Below are positions 7,188-11,422 of a DNA stretch of 11,422 bases, one piece after another (the first letter of the stretch is position 1; every line of letters starts with the position of its first letter). The position numbers were made by a program, and so were the translations under genes. Origin of the DNA: Bacteroidota bacterium (GTDB lineage Bacteria; Bacteroidota; Bacteroidia; Flavobacteriales; Flavobacteriaceae). The notes beneath the pieces are model-generated. The model searched no databases and was not told the DNA's origin. It saw only the letters and a list, made by a program, of their open reading frames with translations. The stretch lies in the NCBI GenBank assembly GCA_024280815.1, contig JAJRPL010000089.1, positions 1-11,422 of the forward strand. The letters are read 5' to 3'.

Positions 7188-10067
7188 ATGAAAATAAATT
7201 TATCTAAATTATCAATACTTATTGTGTTGTTACTATTTACAGCAAATATTTTTGCTCAAATTACAATTTCAGGAAACATTACTGATGCTTCAGGAGAAGA
7301 ACCTTTAATAGGGGCTACTGTAGTTGTGAAAGGAACAACTGATGGGACAAATACAGACCTTGATGGTAACTTTTCTTTTAAAACAGAACAAGAATTACCT
7401 TTGAATTTAGAAGTTAGTTACCTTGGTTTTACAACTAAAATAATAACGATAACTACAAACGAAAAATTAAGTATTTCTCTTGAAGAAGAAGGACTTATGA
7501 TGGATCAGGTTGTTATTTCTGCTTCAAGAAGACAAGAAAAAATTCAAGAAGCCCCCGCTTCAATTTCAGTAATTTCTGCCAAAGCTATGGAAGCATCCGC
7601 TTCAGGTACTGTTAGTCCGATACGTAATTTAATTGGGGAAACAGGTGTTCAAATACAACAACAATCTGCGGTAAGAATGAATATTGAAATGAGAGGTCAG
7701 AGTGTAGTTTTTGGAACTAAAATTTTTCCAATAAAAGATTATAGAAGTTTAGTAGCACCTGGTGTTGGACAGTTTGATGCACATGCCTCAGGAGTTATGG
7801 GAATAGATTTAGAAAGAATTGAGGTGGTTAGAGGTCCAGGTTCAGCACTTTATGGTCCAGGAGTAACCTCGGGTGTTGTACATTTTATTACAAAAAGTGC
7901 TCTTAGACATCCAGGGACAACTTTAGAACTTATAGGTGGTAATCTGAAAACCATGGGGGCAAGTTTTAGGCATGCAGGAAGAAATGAAAATAAAACTTTT
8001 GGTTATAAAATTAATTTTTCATATAAAAAAGGAGATGATTTTCTATTAGATGGAAGTGAAGGTACCACTGATGGTAGCGGTAATTTTACAAGTCAGTTAG
8101 ATAAGTTAAGAGAAAATATCTATCAGCCAGATGTCGTTAATGGTATTGTTAATAGTGCTACACCGGGAACATTAATTTATGACAGAGCTAGGTTAGATGA
8201 AGACGGAGATGGTAATTTATTAGAACCAGATTGGTTTGTTCTATCTACAGACCTTACTCTTGAATTTAAACCCACTAAAGACCTGAGTGTAACTGTACTA
8301 GGAGGGTTTAATCAAAATAAAAGTTTATTTTTTAATCAACAAGGTGAAGGCTTACAACAAAATGCATAATATTATTCACAAGCAAGAGTTCAATACAAAG
8401 GATTATTTGCTCAAGCATATTATTTAAATAATGATGGAGGTACACAAGAGAGACCTACATTTTTATATCAAACAGGAAATAGAACTCCAATTGGCAGAAC
8501 ACAATTAGAATTTCAATTGCAATATAATTTTGATACACCAAAATTTTTAGATGCAAAATGGACAGCAGGCTTTGATTATAGATCTACAGGTCAAGATACT
8601 GAACATTTAGTATATGGAAGAAATGAAGATGATGATGATTATTTATTGACAGGTTTTTACGTTCAAGGAAAATTAAAATTAGCCGAAAAATTAGACATGA
8701 TCCTTGCTGGTAGATATGACTCTTTTAACTTTATTGATGAAACTGCAATATCACCAAGGTTAGCATTTGTTTATAAACCATCAAATAATCATACATTTAG
8801 AGCATCTTATAATAGGTCAAATACAACACCTTCTAACTTAAATGTCAATATTGACTTTCCATTAGCCACCCCAGTACCTGGACTATTTGATGTTTGGTTG
8901 GTAGGAAATAAAAACCCACATCTATTTGGTGATAATCCTATGATAGATGTAACCATTCCGGGCGTTCCTGATTTGCCTTATGGTACGCCAGGTTTACCTT
9001 TGGCAGTTCCATATGGAGCTGTAACACCAGCATTATTAGATGCATTTCAAGCTCAGGTAGGTACAACACTTACACAAGCTCAATTTGATTTACTTTCAGG
9101 TTTATTAACCAACTATACTCCAGGTGGTGTAACTGGTTCTTTTCAATCTTATAATTTATTGAATGGTCAACCTTTAGATCCGATTGATGCAGATAGAGCA
9201 GGACTAAATATCTATGACACATACGAGGTTGGCTATAAAGGAATTTTTAATGATCGTTTAGGCGTTACATTAGATGTTTATCTAAATAAATCTAAAGATT
9301 TTTCAATATTTCAAGCCATCAGCCCTGTAATTGCACTTGTAAACCCAAATACGGCTGAAGATTTAGGAAATACTGTACAAGCAGATCTTCAACCACAAAT
9401 AGAACAAGCCTTATTAAATTCTGGTATGGATGCTGCTACCGCTGCAGCAACTGCAGCACAGTTTGGATCTATTTTAAATAGTTCATATAATACGGCGGGA
9501 ACAAACTTTACAAATGCAACGCAACCTCTATACGGTATTTTCGGAGCTGTTGAAACAAATTTAGTTCCACAAGGTGATGATATTACACATGTGGCAGCTG
9601 GGTATAGAACATTTGGTGAAATACAATATATAGGTGCTGATTTTGGTCTTAATTATTTCGTAAATGAGAATGTTTCTGTATTTGCAAATTATTCATATAT
9701 AAGCCAAACTGAGTTTCAAGGTGAAGACCTTGGTGAACCTGCAGATTCTCAATTGCGATATTTTTTAAACACACCTAAAAATAAATTTAGATTAGGAGCT
9801 TCTTATACCCCAGATTCAGGATTTAGAGGTTCTACAAGTTTTCAGCATGACGATGACTATAATGCTGATTTAGGACAATACAATGGTCATGTAGAAGCTA
9901 AAAATTTAGTAGACTTAAGTGTAGGTTATAAACTTAAAAACGGACTTGCTTTTGACTTAGGATTTACAAATCTTTTTGACACAAAATATAGAGCTTTACC
10001 AAACATGCCACTAATTGGAAGAACTATTTTAGGAAAGATGGTTTATAGTTTTGGAGGTAATAAATAG
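7188..10067 (+). pseudogene. TonB-dependent outer-membrane receptor with one in-frame TAA
   Basis: Energy-coupled outer-membrane transporter, 960 codons including the stop. A signal peptide ends at about IFA-Q (residues 23/24). A carboxypeptidase-regulatory-like beta-sandwich covers about 26-105, and the plug starts near DQVVISASRRQ (106), with ERIEVVRGPGSALYGPGVTSGVV typical of plug domains (split here as ERIEVVRGPG and SALYGPGV). The barrel ends normally at MVYSF plus GGNK. Codon 394 (8367-8369) is TAA. The same frame is open on both sides and reads sensible receptor sequence straight through, so this is a single nonsense change, not two genes. No SusD partner follows, so it is not a SusC-type glycan system. 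Its place between the two dehydrogenases suggests uptake of the cofactor PQQ or the substrate, which is inference. Low-complexity Ala/Gln/Pro-rich barrel loops occur near residues 585-650 and 730-766. Confidence 0.88.
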
Positions 10068-10093
10068 GATTTTAATCTATTAAAAATAACATA

Positions 10094-11422
10094 ATGAAAA
10101 AAAATAATGTAATAGTTCTTATCATGCTATGTATTGGTTTGGTATTTACTTCATGTAAAAAAGAAGAACCTTTAGTAAAAGGTTCTACAGAGCATATAGC
10201 AAGTGTTACAAAAAACATTGATGAAAAATCAATTGCAAATGCAGGTAATTCAGGAGACTGGTTATCATATGGTCAAGATTATAATGAAGCTAGGTATTCT
10301 AGCTTAGACCAAATTAATAAAGAAAATATAGATTCTCTTGGTTTAGCTTGGTCATCAAATTTAGGAACCACAAAAGGTTTACAAGCAACACCTATCGTAG
10401 TAGATGGAATAATTTTCTTTAGTGGTGAATTTAATACGGTTTGGGCCTATGATGCAAGAACAGGTAAAGAAATCTGGAAATATGAACACGATTATGACAC
10501 AGATACCAATGCAAAACTATGTTGCGGTTTTACTAATAGAGGCTTAGCTATTTATAAGGGAGACTTATTTATGGGAACCCTAGACGGAAAATTAGTTTCT
10601 TTAGATGCAGCAACCGGTAAAAAGAATTGGGAAGTAATGACGGTGCCAAAAGACATGAATTACTCAATTACAGGAGCACCAAGAATTGCCAACGGAAATG
10701 TAATTATCGGTAATGGCGGTGCAGAAAGTGGGGTAAGAGGTTATGTAACTGCTTACGATGCTAAAACAGGAAAAGCCAATTGGCGATTTTATACCGTACC
10801 TGGATACCCTAGTAAACCTTTTGAACATACCGACTTAGAAGCTGCTGCAAAAACATGGAATGGAGATGTGTATTGGAAGCAAGGTGGCGGTGGTACCGTT
10901 TGGGATGCTATAGTTTATGATCCAGAATTAGACTTAGTATACTTAGGAGTTGGTAACGGTTCACATTGGGATAGGGAAGTAAGAAGTCCAGGAGGTGGAG
11001 ATAATTTATACCTATCTAGTATTGTTGCTTTACACGGTAAAGATGGTTCATATGCTTGGCATTATCAAACAACTCCAGGTGAAACTTGGGATTATACTGC
11101 CGCTCAACCAATAATTCTGGCCGATTTAAATATTAACGGAAAAGACAGAAAAGTATTAATGCAAGCACCAAAAAATGGTTATTTTTATGTGATTGATAGA
11201 GCTAATGGTGAGTTTATCTCTGCAAATAATTTTGTATATCAAAATTGGACTACAGGTATAGATGAAAATGGAAGACCCATTGAAGCAGAAGGAGCAAGGT
11301 ATCGAGACGGTAAAGTCCATTGGATATCACCAAATAATCATGGAGGACATAATTGGCAGCCAATGTCTTATAATAAAGAAACAGGTTTAGTATATATTCC
11401 TGCTTCTCATAATTCGGGTGGG
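10094..11422 (+). CDS. PQQ-dependent alcohol dehydrogenase, lipoprotein, partial (C-terminus beyond the right edge)
   Basis: Quinoprotein oxidising an alcohol to an aldehyde outside the cytoplasm; 443 residues are visible and the frame is open at the edge. The start ATG gives a lipoprotein signal ending VFTSC, with Cys21 the lipidation site, followed by KKEEP. The catalytic beta-propeller shows the adjacent Cys143-Cys144 pair in KLCCGF, Ca2+ ligands Glu211 (GNGGAESG) and Asn288 (GVGNGSHW), SPGGGDNLYLSS, the catalytic Asp333 in ETWDYT, and Lys360 in QAPKNGYF. The residue two after the catalytic Asp is Thr335, not Asp, which indicates a calcium rather than a lanthanide enzyme. It resembles the quinohaemoprotein alcohol dehydrogenases; whether a C-terminal cytochrome c domain is present cannot be seen. 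It starts 26 bp after the receptor gene, in the same operon. Confidence 0.95.
   Translation, partial: MKKNNVIVLIMLCIGLVFTSCKKEEPLVKGSTEHIASVTKNIDEKSIANAGNSGDWLSYGQDYNEARYSSLDQINKENIDSLGLAWSSNLGTTKGLQATPIVVDGIIFFSGEFNTVWAYDARTGKEIWKYEHDYDTDTNAKLCCGFTNRGLAIYKGDLFMGTLDGKLVSLDAATGKKNWEVMTVPKDMNYSITGAPRIANGNVIIGNGGAESGVRGYVTAYDAKTGKANWRFYTVPGYPSKPFEHTDLEAAAKTWNGDVYWKQGGGGTVWDAIVYDPELDLVYLGVGNGSHWDREVRSPGGGDNLYLSSIVALHGKDGSYAWHYQTTPGETWDYTAAQPIILADLNINGKDRKVLMQAPKNGYFYVIDRANGEFISANNFVYQNWTTGIDENGRPIEAEGARYRDGKVHWISPNNHGGHNWQPMSYNKETGLVYIPASHNSGG

Noticed and set aside
8517..10067. Separate receptor gene starting at TTG 8517
   Set aside because: The codons from 8370 to 8516 are open in the same frame and encode barrel sequence continuous with both sides; the TTG is an internal Leu codon.
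7188..10067. SusC-like member of a polysaccharide utilisation locus
   Set aside because: No SusD-type gene or glycan-degrading enzyme follows; the neighbours are alcohol and aldehyde dehydrogenases.
11081..11098. Lanthanide-type (XoxF/ExaF-like) alcohol dehydrogenase
   Set aside because: The position two residues after the catalytic Asp333 is Thr, not the extra Asp of lanthanide enzymes.
1..11422. CRISPR arrays, insertion sequences, tRNA or rRNA genes, phage genes
   Set aside because: No regular repeat-spacer array, transposase, terminal inverted repeats or RNA gene was seen on either strand.

Overview
The window is AT-rich bacterial DNA that most resembles the phylum Bacteroidota, probably a (marine) member of the Flavobacteriaceae. 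The grounds are the codon use, a TonB-dependent receptor with an N-terminal carboxypeptidase-regulatory-like domain, a lipoprotein signal of the Bacteroidota surface-export kind, promoter boxes of the TTG / TAnnTTTG type, and the absence of Shine-Dalgarno sequences before most genes. The organism assignment is inference; no rRNA or other marker is present.

Left part (1-4528) is a glyoxylate-bypass block. Isocitrate lyase (aceA, cut by the left edge) and malate synthase A (aceB) lie in the order aceB-aceA on the minus strand, with a hairpin between them. Divergent from aceB is a RamB/ScfR-type regulator (XRE helix-turn-helix, degenerate IrrE-like domain, Cys-containing C-terminal domain). Its reading frame is broken by a one-base shift at a run of seven A. 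The 120-bp divergent region carries a perfect 12-bp palindrome, two copies of TTCGCAAA, and one plausible promoter in each direction.

Right part (4535-11422) is an alcohol/aldehyde oxidation block. A minus-strand AraC-family regulator is divergent from a plus-strand operon: aldehyde dehydrogenase, TonB-dependent receptor (with one in-frame TAA), and a PQQ-dependent alcohol dehydrogenase made as a lipoprotein (cut by the right edge). Between the regulator and the operon is a 12-bp direct repeat with a 21-bp period, the spacing expected of an AraC-type operator.

Taken together (inference): an alcohol is oxidised outside the cytoplasm by the calcium-type quinoprotein, the aldehyde is oxidised by the NAD(P)-linked dehydrogenase, and if the product is acetate or feeds acetyl-CoA, the neighbouring glyoxylate bypass lets the cell grow on it. 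The TonB receptor may import the PQQ cofactor or the substrate. Two genes carry frame-breaking lesions, so either the strain has partly lost the pathway, the assembly has errors, or recoding occurs.
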